DNA from: an uncultured Opitutaceae bacterium
Lineage (GTDB): Bacteria; Verrucomicrobiota; Verrucomicrobiia; Opitutales; Opitutaceae
Direction of reading: 5' to 3'
DNA length: 9,995 bases
NCBI GenBank assembly: GCA_903885525.1
Contig: CAISJA010000106.1
Span: 1-9,995, forward strand
The translations under genes and the position numbers were made by a program. The notes under the pieces were generated by a model. That model made no database searches, had not been told where the DNA came from, and worked only from the letters and a program-made list of their open reading frames with translations. Shown here piece after piece: positions 1 through 6,414 of this stretch (positions within the stretch are counted from its first letter, which is position 1; every line of letters starts with the position of its first letter).

Positions 1-115
1 ATTGAGGACTTGCAATTGACTCATGCATATTATTTAAAAATAAGGTGTGTGTAGTATCCCAAATAGAATCATTTGATATGGGGTGAGAAATTGTGATGAC
101 CACATAGCCATGGTA
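1..115. other. AT-rich left flank, no supported gene
   Basis: This stretch is visibly AT-rich, while everything to its right is GC-rich; the change comes at the stop codon of the LysM gene. A weak imperfect inverted repeat (CAAAT at 60-64, ATTTG at 71-75) lies downstream of that gene on the minus strand and could act as a poor terminator. A 25-codon minus-strand ORF (111-34) begins just past the LysM stop, but it has no recognisable content. The composition could reflect horizontally acquired DNA, the end of a mobile element, or simply an AT-rich intergenic region. Confidence 0.5.
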
Positions 116-685
116 TTATTTGCCCTGCGGGATGAAGAGGGTCTGCCCGACCCGGATGTGGGAGGGATCGGTGATCTTGTTCGCGTTGATGATTTCCGCC
201 ATTTTGCCCCCGGTCTTCTTGGCGATGACAGCGAGTGTATCGCCGGTCTGGACGGTATAGGAGATGCCCTCCTTGGGATAATTTTCGTTGAAGGCATTTT
301 GGACCGCGGGGCGTGTTGCCTGGTTTTTCGCCACCGCGTCGATCGCGGCCTGGGTCTGGTGGGCCAGCTTCTCGATCTGTCCGGCCACCTGCACCAGCAC
401 CTCATGCTTCTGGTCCGCGAGGGCCGCCTGGAGCGAGCGATTCATCTCGGCGACAGCCTGGTTGAGCTGTTCCAAGGTGGCGTAGCCCTGGCCCGCCTTG
501 GTCTGGCGCGCCGCGTTGTCCCGGCCCAGCTGTTCCACCGTGAGCGCAAGTTCGCCGACGTGCTGCTGCAGCAGCCGCAGGTCTTCGCGGAGTGAAGCCA
601 GCTCGAAGGCCGGATCCGGCCGGGCTTGGGCGGACAAGGACGCCGCCAGCAGGCAGGAGCATCCGGTCAGTATCCAATAACGCAT
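116..685 (-). CDS. Secreted coiled-coil protein with C-terminal LysM domain
   Basis: This 189-residue protein is predicted to be exported and to bind peptidoglycan. Residues 1-21 form a signal peptide with a short charged N-terminus, a hydrophobic core and an AQA cleavage site (SLSAQA/RP). An LTGC lipobox-like string at residues 6-9 is probably too close to the N-terminus for a lipoprotein. Residues 25-125 are rich in Leu, Gln, Ala and Glu with heptad-like spacing and look like a coiled coil. Residues 142-186 are one LysM repeat (YTVQTGDTLAVIA, then INANKI, then IRVGQTLFIP), the fold that binds GlcNAc-containing glycans. The start at 685 is chosen because it gives the signal peptide; a longer ORF upstream runs into fmt. 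No Shine-Dalgarno is visible. The gene lies 46 bp after fmt in the same direction and may be its operon partner. The precise role is unknown; a cell-wall scaffold is an inference. Confidence 0.85.
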   Translation of the reverse strand: MRYWILTGCSCLLAASLSAQARPDPAFELASLREDLRLLQQHVGELALTVEQLGRDNAARQTKAGQGYATLEQLNQAVAEMNRSLQAALADQKHEVLVQVAGQIEKLAHQTQAAIDAVAKNQATRPAVQNAFNENYPKEGISYTVQTGDTLAVIAKKTGGKMAEIINANKITDPSHIRVGQTLFIPQGK

Positions 686-731
686 GGGGCAAGGTGGGGA
701 AATATCCGGGCAAAAACAAGCGAAAGACTGA

Positions 732-1790
732 TCAGCTGCGCCGGACTGGAAAAGGCTCGCGGGCCACCAGGGACGGCAGCGGCACAGACGGCAGCACGGT
801 GCCGGGCGCAAGGGGAAACCCGCGCAGGAAATCGGCCGCCGGCAGCATTTTCCCACCGGGACGCTGCAGCCGGCGCAGCCGCAACACCCCCGCCCCCGCG
901 GCAACCAGCAACCCATCCCCATCAGTGCCCAACACGGTCCCGGGTAGGGCCGTCGCGACGCTTTCCGCATGGGCCCCAACCGGAGTGGTCCGGGGAGACT
1001 TGTCATACAATAGATGACATGCCTCCGCCGGGAGGCAGTCCGCCAGACCGAGTTTCACTGGTTGGCCGAGGATAGGGACCGTGCAGGCCGGCCAGGGCAT
1101 CAGGCCGTTGATCCGGGCGGCCAGGACTGGGGCGGGCTGATGAAAATCCACCGCGCCGTCGCCCTTCTCCAGGCGGCGGCAGTAGGTGGCGGCGGCATGG
1201 TCCTGTTCAGTGAACACCAGGCGGCCGGTGGCGAGGGCCGGCAACGTCCGGGCCAGCAGCGGGACACAGGCCTGGGCCAGGGCGGTTTCGATTTCTGCGG
1301 CGGTGTCGAGCGGGCCGATGGGAACCCGCTCGACCTCCGCCACCGGACCCGCGTCGAGCGCCGGCACGATGCGCATGAGGCTGACCCCCGTTTCCCGGTC
1401 GCCGTTGGCGATGGCGGTCTGGATCGGCGAGGCGCCCCGGTAGCGGGGCAGCAGCGAGGCATGGAGATTGAGGGTGCCGAGGCGCAGGGCCGCGATGAAG
1501 TCCGGCTTGAGAATATGCCCGTAGGCCAGCACGAGGGCCACCTCGGCATCGGCGCTGCGCAGCGCAGCCAGGTCGGTGGCGTCGAGTTTGGCCGGCTGGT
1601 GCACGGGCAGGCCGTGGGCCAGCGCCCACCGCTTGATCGCATTGGGCTGTACCTGCTGGCCGCGACCGGCCGGGCGGTCGGGCTGAGTGTAGACCGCCAC
1701 CACCCGGCCAATCGAGCCGCCGTCGCGGGCCAGCCAGTCCAGCAGCGGCAGGGCGATGGGGTCGGAGCCCATGAAAATCAGACGCAGCAT
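732..1790 (-). CDS. fmt: Methionyl-tRNA formyltransferase
   Basis: Fmt transfers a formyl group from 10-formyl-tetrahydrofolate to Met-tRNA(fMet), making the initiator tRNA in the cytoplasm. The N-terminal formyltransferase fold shows the family start (LIFMGSD at residues 4-10), the folate-binding and catalytic block LNLHASLLPRYRGASPIQ (107-124) with N108 and H110, and D146 in ALDAGP. These correspond to the Asn-His-Asp triad of GART-type formyltransferases. The C-terminal OB-like tRNA-binding domain is recognisable from INGLMPWP (227-234) and RLQRPGGKMLPAADFLRG (307-324). At 352 residues it is longer than the usual 310-320; the excess appears to lie near residues 256-283 (see the palindrome cluster) and in a short C-terminal tail. 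The ATG at 1790 gives the standard N-terminus and has a pyrimidine-rich leader with no Shine-Dalgarno. It follows der by 100 bp. Confidence 0.96.
   Translation of the reverse strand: MLRLIFMGSDPIALPLLDWLARDGGSIGRVVAVYTQPDRPAGRGQQVQPNAIKRWALAHGLPVHQPAKLDATDLAALRSADAEVALVLAYGHILKPDFIAALRLGTLNLHASLLPRYRGASPIQTAIANGDRETGVSLMRIVPALDAGPVAEVERVPIGPLDTAAEIETALAQACVPLLARTLPALATGRLVFTEQDHAAATYCRRLEKGDGAVDFHQPAPVLAARINGLMPWPACTVPILGQPVKLGLADCLPAEACHLLYDKSPRTTPVGAHAESVATALPGTVLGTDGDGLLVAAGAGVLRLRRLQRPGGKMLPAADFLRGFPLAPGTVLPSVPLPSLVAREPFPVRRS
951..1036. repeat. Cluster of four palindromes inside fmt
   Basis: Within fmt, four short perfect inverted repeats follow one another: CGTCGCGACG (951-960), CCGGA-GTGG-TCCGG (980-993), TGTCAT-ACAATAG-ATGACA (1001-1019) and GCCTCC-GCCG-GGAGGC (1021-1036). 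The third is AT-rich in an otherwise GC-rich gene. The cluster overlaps the codons for about residues 252-283, where Fmt proteins normally pass directly to the APGTV-like strand. This could be an inserted palindromic element read in frame, or simply a lineage-specific loop whose codons happen to be self-complementary. Confidence 0.45.
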
Positions 1791-1890
1791 GGCGAGGGGT
1801 CGGGGAGAAAGGGCCGGCGTGGCGCGAGGGCGGAGCGCGACCGGCGCGGCAAACCCGGCCCGGCGGCACGCGAGGGGCCGGCGGATGGCC

Positions 1891-3384
1891 TCAATCGTCC
1901 ATGACTCCGGTCGACCCGCCGAAGGCATCCGAGGCGGCTTCCGTCTCGTCCGTACCGGCCTGGCGGCGCGTGGTGCGGTACGCGAGCCGCTGCTCGACGG
2001 GCTGTTTTTTCTTGCCGACCAGATCGAAATGCACCGGGCAGCCGTCGAGGTTGAACTCCTGGACGAGTCCGGCCTCGAGGTAGCGGCGGTAGCTCTCGGT
2101 GAGCTTCTCCTCGCGGTTGCAAAACAGTTTGATCCGGAACGGACGGTTGCCGGTCTGCGTCGCGTAATAAACGCGAAAACGCTGGCCGCCGACGGACGGC
2201 GGCGGGGTGCGTTCGCACAGTTCGATGAGCGTCTGGTTGAGCCGGGCGGTGGGAATCTTGCGGTCGAGCCGTTCGTTGAGGGCGCGCGCGGCCTTGAGCA
2301 TGCGTTCGATGTCGTGGCCGGTGAGCGCCGAGACAAAGATCACGGGGGCACCGGGGGTGAAGAAGAGCCGCTCGAACAGGGCCTTCTCGAATTTCTCGCG
2401 GAAATCGCGTTCATTGCGGTACTGCGTGAGGGCCCCCTTGCGGATCGCGGCATAGACCAGGTCCCACTTGTTGACGACGATCACGATCGGGCGGGCGGCC
2501 TCGATGATCTCGCCGGCAATGGCCTTGTCCTGCTGTGTCACCCCGTCCATCGCATCGAGGACCATGAAGACCACGTCGGACTGGCGGATGGCGTCGAGGG
2601 AGCGGACGCGGGAGAAATATTCGACCGAGGTGGAGAGCTTGGTGGCGGCGCGGATGCCAGCGGTATCGATCAGCCGGAACGGCCAGAGGCGGCCGTCGCG
2701 GGCCTGGTAATCGAACACGATTTCAACGGAATCCCGCGTGGTGCCGGGAATGTCGGAAACGATGAGCCGCTCGCTCTTCAGGAGGCGGTTACTGAGGGAG
2801 GATTTGCCGACGTTGGGCCGGCCGATGAAGCTGATGGTCAGGCGGCCATCGTACGCCGGGACGGTGGTGTCCTCCGGTCCCAGTCTGGCTAGGATGGCGA
2901 TGCGGAGATCGGCCTCGCCGTTGCCGTGCTCGGCGGACACGAAGATTGGTTCACCGAAGCCGAGGCCGTAGAGGTCCTCGGGGGACTTCACCTTCTCGGC
3001 GCCGTGGTCGGCCTTGTTGACCACGAGTATGATTGGCTTGCGGCTCCGGCGGAGCATCAGGGTCACCCGCTCATCGAGCCCGGTCAGTCCCTCCTTGGCA
3101 TCGACGACGTAGAGAATCAGCCCGGCCGTCTGGATGGCAAAGGCGACTTGCTCCTCGGCGGCGTGGATGAGTTGGGTCGGGGTGTTGGCGTCCTGCAAAC
3201 CGAGGCCGCCGGTATCGAGCAGGGTGTAGCCGCCCTCCTGCACTTCGGCGGCGATGATGTCGCGGGTGACGCCCGGCTGATCGTGGACGATGGAAATGCG
3301 CCGCCGGGCCAGCCGGTTGAACAGGCGGCTTTTGCCGACGTTGGGCCGGCCCACGATGGCGACGGTGCGCGGTGCGGGAGTCAT
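1891..3384 (-). CDS. der: Ribosome-associated GTPase Der (EngA)
   Basis: Der is an essential GTPase with two tandem G domains that binds the 50S ribosomal subunit and is needed for its late assembly. Both G domains are intact. The first has GRPNVGKS (12-19), DTGG (57-60), NKAD (123-126) and an SAE G5-like motif (150-152). The second has GRPNVGKS (188-195), DTAG (240-243), NKWD (305-308) and SALTG (352-356). The C-terminal KH-like domain follows (about 375-458, including RVYYATQTG and F..FCN). At 497 residues the length is normal; the last 40 residues are a charged, non-conserved tail. The ATG at 3384 begins one residue block before the first P-loop and has a clear Shine-Dalgarno, unlike most genes here. 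It heads the leftward der-fmt-LysM block and is divergent from ffh. Confidence 0.97.
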   Translation of the reverse strand: MTPAPRTVAIVGRPNVGKSRLFNRLARRRISIVHDQPGVTRDIIAAEVQEGGYTLLDTGGLGLQDANTPTQLIHAAEEQVAFAIQTAGLILYVVDAKEGLTGLDERVTLMLRRSRKPIILVVNKADHGAEKVKSPEDLYGLGFGEPIFVSAEHGNGEADLRIAILARLGPEDTTVPAYDGRLTISFIGRPNVGKSSLSNRLLKSERLIVSDIPGTTRDSVEIVFDYQARDGRLWPFRLIDTAGIRAATKLSTSVEYFSRVRSLDAIRQSDVVFMVLDAMDGVTQQDKAIAGEIIEAARPIVIVVNKWDLVYAAIRKGALTQYRNERDFREKFEKALFERLFFTPGAPVIFVSALTGHDIERMLKAARALNERLDRKIPTARLNQTLIELCERTPPPSVGGQRFRVYYATQTGNRPFRIKLFCNREEKLTESYRRYLEAGLVQEFNLDGCPVHFDLVGKKKQPVEQRLAYRTTRRQAGTDETEAASDAFGGSTGVMDD

Positions 3385-3388
3385 GGGG

Positions 3389-3396
3389 CCACCTTC
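3389..3396 (-). promoter_or_regulatory. Shine-Dalgarno sequence of der
   Basis: On the minus strand GAAGGTGG precedes the der ATG, with AAGG seven bases from the start codon. This supports the start at 3384. It stands out because I see no comparable purine-rich site before fmt, the LysM gene, ffh, the small ORF, trpF or the TPR gene. Confidence 0.6.
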
Positions 3397-3414
3397 AGGC
3401 CCGGCCCGCCCGCT

Positions 3415-3431
3415 GGCAAGCGATACTTGCC
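3415..3431. promoter_or_regulatory. Inverted repeat upstream of der
   Basis: GGCAAG-CGATA-CTTGCC is a perfect 6-bp inverted repeat with a 5-base spacer, 30 bp upstream of the der start. It could be a hairpin in the der leader or a binding site for a dimeric regulator. No convincing -35/-10 pair could be fixed around it, so the function is unknown and it may be chance. Confidence 0.25.
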
Positions 3432-3612
3432 TGATGGCGCACCCGCTTCGTCCACCCCCAAGGATCAGGGCGGTGCCGTAGTGGGCCACAGCCGGGGGAC
3501 GCCCGGGGAGGCTGCGTTCGCGGCGAGCGGAACCAGGGGCGGCCAACCGGGACCGGGCGCGCTGCCTGCCGATCCAAGGCCATCCCACGCTGGCGGACAT
3601 GCGCACGCCGAT

Positions 3613-3634
3613 CGCAAAATTGTGTTTATTTGCG
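3613..3634. promoter_or_regulatory. AT-rich inverted repeat upstream of ffh
   Basis: CGCAAA-N10-TTTGCG is a perfect 6-bp inverted repeat whose spacer (ATTGTGTTTA) is the most AT-rich stretch of the otherwise GC-rich der-ffh spacer. It ends 29 bp before the ffh ATG. Its position fits either the core promoter region of ffh, an operator over it, or a leader hairpin. I could not assign -35 and -10 boxes with confidence. Confidence 0.3.
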
Positions 3635-3663
3635 CCGGGGAGTGGTTTCTCTCCCTTCTTCCC

Positions 3664-5007
3664 ATGTTCGATTCCCTCACCGACAAGCTGACCAGTGCCC
3701 TGCGCAACCTCCGCGGCGTCGGCAAACTTTCCGAGGAAAACATGGCGGACGCCCTCCAGGAAGTGCGCGCCGCCCTCCTCTCCGCCGATGTGCATTTCAA
3801 GGTTGCCCGCGACTTCATCGAGCGCGTCCAGCAGCAATGCGCCGGCCAGCAGGTCCTGCAGTCGGTCACGCCCGGCCAGCAGGTCGTCAAGATCATCCAC
3901 GACGAACTGGTCCGGCTGCTCGGTGAAGGCACCACGGAGCTTTCCCCCGCCCGCCCGCTCCGGGTGCTGCTGGTCGGTCTGCACGGTTCCGGCAAAACGA
4001 CCTCCACCGCCAAGCTGGGCAAACTCCTCAAAAAACGCGGCAGCCGGCCGTTTGTCGTGGCCTGCGACGTCCAGCGTCCCGCCGCTATCGACCAGCTCGA
4101 GATCCTGGCCAAACAGGAGGAACTGGGTTTCTATGGCGACCGTCTTGCCAAGGATGTGCCCGCCCTGGGCCGCGCCGGCCTCGCCGCCGCCACCGCGGCC
4201 AACGCCGACGTGATCCTCTTCGACACCGCCGGCCGCCTCCAGATCGACCAGGACCTGATCGAGGAGGTCAAAAAGCTGCGCGCCGTGGTCCAGCCCGACG
4301 AGGTCATCCTCGTGGCGGACGGCGCCCTCGGCCAGGAGGCGGTCAATGTGGCCAGAACTTTTCACGAGGCGCTCGCCCTCACCGGCCTGATCCTGACCAA
4401 GCTCGACGGCGATGCGCGCGGCGGCGCCGCCCTCTCGATCAAGGCGGTCACCGGCGTGCCGATCAAGTTCGTCGGCACCGGCGAGAAGACAGTCGATTTT
4501 GAAACCTTCCATCCCGACCGTCTCGCCTCGCGCATCCTCGGCATGGGCGATGTGGTCTCCCTGGTGGAGAAGGCGCAGGAGCACCTCGACCAGAAGGAGG
4601 CCGAGCGCATGGCGGAGAAGATGCGCAAGGCGGACTTCAACCTGGAGGACTTCCTCGCCCAGATGCAGCAGGTGAAGAAAATGGGGTCGATGCAGTCGAT
4701 CATCGGCATGATGCCCGGCATGAGCGGCGTGCAGCTCGGCGACGACGCCGAAAACCAGATGAAACGCACCGAGGCCATCATCCAGTCGATGACCGTGCAG
4801 GAACGCCGGAAGCCACAGTTGCTGAACGGCAACCGCCGCCTCCGCATCGCCAACGGCGCGGGCGTAAAAGTCGTCGAGGTCAACCAGCTCATCAAGCAAT
4901 TCGAGCAGATGCAGAAACTTCTGAAGATGATGAAGGGTGGTAACCAAAAGAAGCTCATGCGCCAGATGGAGCAGATGCGCGGCCGCGGCGGCCTGCCGGG
5001 CTTTTGA
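3664..5007 (+). CDS. ffh: Signal recognition particle protein Ffh (SRP54)
   Basis: Ffh binds 4.5S/SRP RNA and hydrophobic signal sequences on nascent chains and, with its receptor FtsY, delivers ribosomes to the Sec translocon. Domain order is complete. The N domain (1-95) carries the ALLSADV motif at 37-43. The G domain has P-loop GLHGSGKTT (105-113), DVQRPAA (135-141), DTAGR (187-191) and TKLDGDARGG (245-254). The Met-rich M domain (about 300-447) has GMMPGMSG (348-355) and the SRP RNA-binding helix region (RRLRIANGAG 391-400, then EVNQLIKQFEQMQKLLKMMK). At 447 residues the length is normal. The ATG at 3664 gives the standard MFDSLTDKL start; the reading frame continues upstream only as an open frame without family content. 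The leader is pyrimidine-rich (CTTCTTCCC) with no Shine-Dalgarno. No SRP RNA gene is nearby, and rpsP, a common downstream neighbour, is absent. Confidence 0.97.
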   Translation: MFDSLTDKLTSALRNLRGVGKLSEENMADALQEVRAALLSADVHFKVARDFIERVQQQCAGQQVLQSVTPGQQVVKIIHDELVRLLGEGTTELSPARPLRVLLVGLHGSGKTTSTAKLGKLLKKRGSRPFVVACDVQRPAAIDQLEILAKQEELGFYGDRLAKDVPALGRAGLAAATAANADVILFDTAGRLQIDQDLIEEVKKLRAVVQPDEVILVADGALGQEAVNVARTFHEALALTGLILTKLDGDARGGAALSIKAVTGVPIKFVGTGEKTVDFETFHPDRLASRILGMGDVVSLVEKAQEHLDQKEAERMAEKMRKADFNLEDFLAQMQQVKKMGSMQSIIGMMPGMSGVQLGDDAENQMKRTEAIIQSMTVQERRKPQLLNGNRRLRIANGAGVKVVEVNQLIKQFEQMQKLLKMMKGGNQKKLMRQMEQMRGRGGLPGF

Positions 5008-5140
5008 TTTCCCCGGCCGCTCACGCCGGAGTGCCGGCCTTGGCTCCTTCCGCCCGGCGCACCGATCTCATCCTGGCCGAGGCGCACGCGGGCAGCAGGC
5101 GGCGCTTCGTGATGTTGCCCGAGAGGAAAAATCTTCAGCC

Positions 5141-5167
5141 TCAAGTCTTGGCTCAACGTCCCGTAGA
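5141..5167 (+). promoter_or_regulatory. Sigma-28-like promoter candidate
   Basis: TCAAGTCT (5141-5148), an 11-base spacer and CCCGTAGA (5160-5167) align with the flagellar sigma-28 (FliA) consensus TAAAGTTT-N11-GCCGATAA. The -35 half matches 6 of 8 positions and the -10 half 4 of 8, with the expected spacing. A start about seven bases downstream would fall near 5174, at the foot of the stem-loop 5175-5217. The match is by eye, the -10 half is weak, and no flagellar gene is present in the window, so this remains a hypothesis. Confidence 0.35.
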
Positions 5168-5174
5168 GAGTGCA

Positions 5175-5217
5175 GACAGGCGACCCTGATCGTCATCCCG
5201 ACGATCCTCCGCCTGTC
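5175..5217 (+). other. Strong stem-loop in the leader of the small ORF
   Basis: Two nested perfect inverted repeats form one long hairpin. The outer stem is GACAGGCG (5175-5182) with CGCCTGTC (5210-5217); the inner stem is GATCGTC (5188-5194) with GACGATC (5200-5206). The apical loop is ATCCC, and a small internal loop (ACCCT against CTC) separates the stems, giving 15 base pairs in 43 bases. It ends 21 bases before the small ORF and begins at the start point expected from the promoter candidate. It could be a 5'-terminal stabilising hairpin, a cis-regulatory structure, or part of an ffh terminator, although no T-run follows. Confidence 0.6.
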
Positions 5218-5238
5218 CAACCCTCCTCCCCTCCGACC

Positions 5239-5415
5239 ATGTCACCCATCAGCAGCACCAGCTCCTCCTCCAGCAATGCCCAGGCCGTTTACCAGGAGTA
5301 CCTGGCTCGCCTGCAGGCCCAGAAGCAAGCGTCCGCGAGCCAAACCGCTCCAGCCGCGACCAGCCCTGCCACTGCCGCCACCGGCGATGTCGACCACGAC
5401 GGCGACAGCCGCTGA
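5239..5415 (+). CDS. Small Ser/Ala-rich protein with acidic DVDHDG tail
   Basis: I do not recognise this 58-residue protein. It begins MSPISSTSSSSS, followed by a short predicted amphipathic helix (about 13-30, AQAVYQEYLARLQAQKQ), a low-complexity Ala/Thr/Ser stretch (31-48) and the tail GDVDHDGDSR. The tail resembles the first half of an EF-hand or dockerin calcium loop (DxDxDG) but stops before the loop would finish. There is no signal peptide or membrane segment. The start at 5239 is preferred because it follows the leader hairpin and a pyrimidine-rich tract; an in-frame ATG at 5170 would put the hairpin inside the coding region. Evidence that it is real comes from context: promoter candidate, leader structure, and a hairpin seven bases after the stop. 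A chance ORF in GC-rich DNA cannot be excluded. Confidence 0.5.
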   Translation: MSPISSTSSSSSNAQAVYQEYLARLQAQKQASASQTAPAATSPATAATGDVDHDGDSR

Positions 5416-5421
5416 AGTCCT

Positions 5422-5447
5422 CCGGGGCGCAGCAAACTGCGCTCCGG
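5422..5447 (+). terminator. Terminator-like hairpin after the small ORF
   Basis: CCGGGGCGCAG (5422-5432) pairs with CTGCGCTCCGG (5437-5447) across a CAAA loop: 11 pairs including one G-T, starting six bases after the small ORF stop. No T-run follows on either strand, so classical intrinsic termination is not certain; it may instead block 3' exonucleases. It lies between convergent genes and could also serve trpF, whose stop is at 5569. Confidence 0.5.
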
Positions 5448-5568
5448 CAACCTCGCCACGCACCGTGGCCGCAGAGCGCCCCTCGGATCAACTCCGGCCC
5501 GCGCTCGGGTGGTTGAGCCGGTCCAACCGCTGTTCCCTTCCCGCCTGTGCCGGGCCTTTCCGCAGCAC

Positions 5569-6219
5569 TCAAGGGTACGTCCACAGCCGGTCCGCCAGAG
5601 CCTGGAGTTTGGCGTGGTCCTTCACCCCCGGTGCAGCCTCCACACCGCTGTTCAGATCCGCGAAACTTGCGCCTGTAGCCGCAATCGCCGCAGCCAGGTT
5701 GCCGGGATTGAGTCCGCCGGATAGGACCCAGGTCTTGCCCGGGCAAGCAGTGCGGTGCCGCCGGAATTTGCTCCAGTCGCCGGTCTCGCCCGTGCCGCCG
5801 AATTTCTCCGCGTGAAACGTGTCGAGCAGGAATGTCTCGGCCAGCGGCAGCAGGAGCGGGGAAAGGTCGGTTTCGGGCGGCAATTTGGGCGCCAGCCAGA
5901 GCCGGGCCGGGCCGATCAATTCGCTCCATTCGCGCAACCGGGCCAGCGGAACGCTGGTCTGGAAATGAATCTGGATGAAGTCAAAGCCGGCCTGCTGCGC
6001 CGCCGTAATCTCGGTCAGACCGGGCTCCACCAGCACGGCGGCCCGTTTTGGTGCGGCGGGCAGCCGGCGGGCCAGGGCCCGGAACTGCTCCATCGTCAGT
6101 GCCCGGGGCGACTTTGGGTAGAAGATGAAACCGAGACAGCCAGCACCGGCACGGGCCGCGGCCAGTGCGTCTTCCGCCGAAGTCAGCCCGCAGATTTTAA
6201 CGGTGAGGCCGTGGATCAT
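5569..6219 (-). CDS. trpF: Phosphoribosylanthranilate isomerase
   Basis: TrpF catalyses the Amadori rearrangement of N-(5'-phosphoribosyl)anthranilate to CdRP, the third step from chorismate to tryptophan, in the cytoplasm. The 216-residue length fits a single TIM barrel. Diagnostic motifs appear in order: VKICGLT (7-13) with catalytic C10, LGFIFYPKSPR (29-39), FIQIH (81-85), LLDTFHAEKFGGTGETGDWS (131-150) with catalytic D133, VLSGGLNPGNL (165-175) and the phosphate-binding DLNSGVEAAPGVKD (188-201). The start at 6219 gives the usual short lead before KICG; an in-frame ATG at 6267 would add 16 unlikely residues. No Shine-Dalgarno is seen. No other trp gene is in the window, so the pathway genes are dispersed or lie elsewhere. 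It is divergent from the TPR gene across 195 bp. Confidence 0.96.
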   Translation of the reverse strand: MIHGLTVKICGLTSAEDALAAARAGAGCLGFIFYPKSPRALTMEQFRALARRLPAAPKRAAVLVEPGLTEITAAQQAGFDFIQIHFQTSVPLARLREWSELIGPARLWLAPKLPPETDLSPLLLPLAETFLLDTFHAEKFGGTGETGDWSKFRRHRTACPGKTWVLSGGLNPGNLAAAIAATGASFADLNSGVEAAPGVKDHAKLQALADRLWTYP

Positions 6220-6310
6220 GGTTGGCACGAGTTGTTCAGGTTGGTGGCAGCTGCCCGGCCGTGACAATCAGAGAGAATGGCAACGGGGCATGGAGACACA
6301 CACAAAATGA

Positions 6311-6334
6311 GCCTCCCCGGGCAAGCCCCGAGGC
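6311..6334. other. Imperfect hairpin in the trpF-TPR spacer
   Basis: In the 195-bp divergent spacer (6220-6414), GCCTC (6311-6315) pairs with GAGGC (6330-6334) and an inner GGGC pairs with GCCC across AA, with an asymmetric bulge of C residues between the two stems. A 10-bp palindrome, GGCAGCTGCC, is at 6246-6255. Neither is followed by a T-run, and I cannot assign a regulator or a promoter here. Confidence 0.25.
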
Positions 6335-6414
6335 AGGGCCGCACGGTTTCCGGCTGCGACCGGCGGTCATTTCCGCCTTCCCCCTCCGGACTTTTTTCTG
6401 ATTTCCTGCCGGGC

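Noticed and set aside
34..111. 25-codon minus-strand ORF downstream of the LysM gene
   Set aside because: It is short, has no Shine-Dalgarno and no recognisable content; likely chance in AT-rich DNA.
1891..4947. Single 1018-residue minus-strand open frame spanning der and ffh antisense
   Set aside because: Only the part from 3384 leftward is Der; the rest is the antisense shadow of ffh plus the spacer, in GC-rich DNA with few stops.
5008..5070. Minus-strand GGAAGGAGCCAAGGC resembling the SRP RNA tetraloop region, next to ffh
   Set aside because: The closing stem and the asymmetric loop partner of the SRP RNA are missing, and it lacks the GTCAGG side; the likeness is limited to a few bases.
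5511..5528. GGTTG-N8-CAACC hairpin as a trpF terminator
   Set aside because: Only five base pairs with no T-run, and it competes with an overlapping TCAAC/GTTGA pairing.
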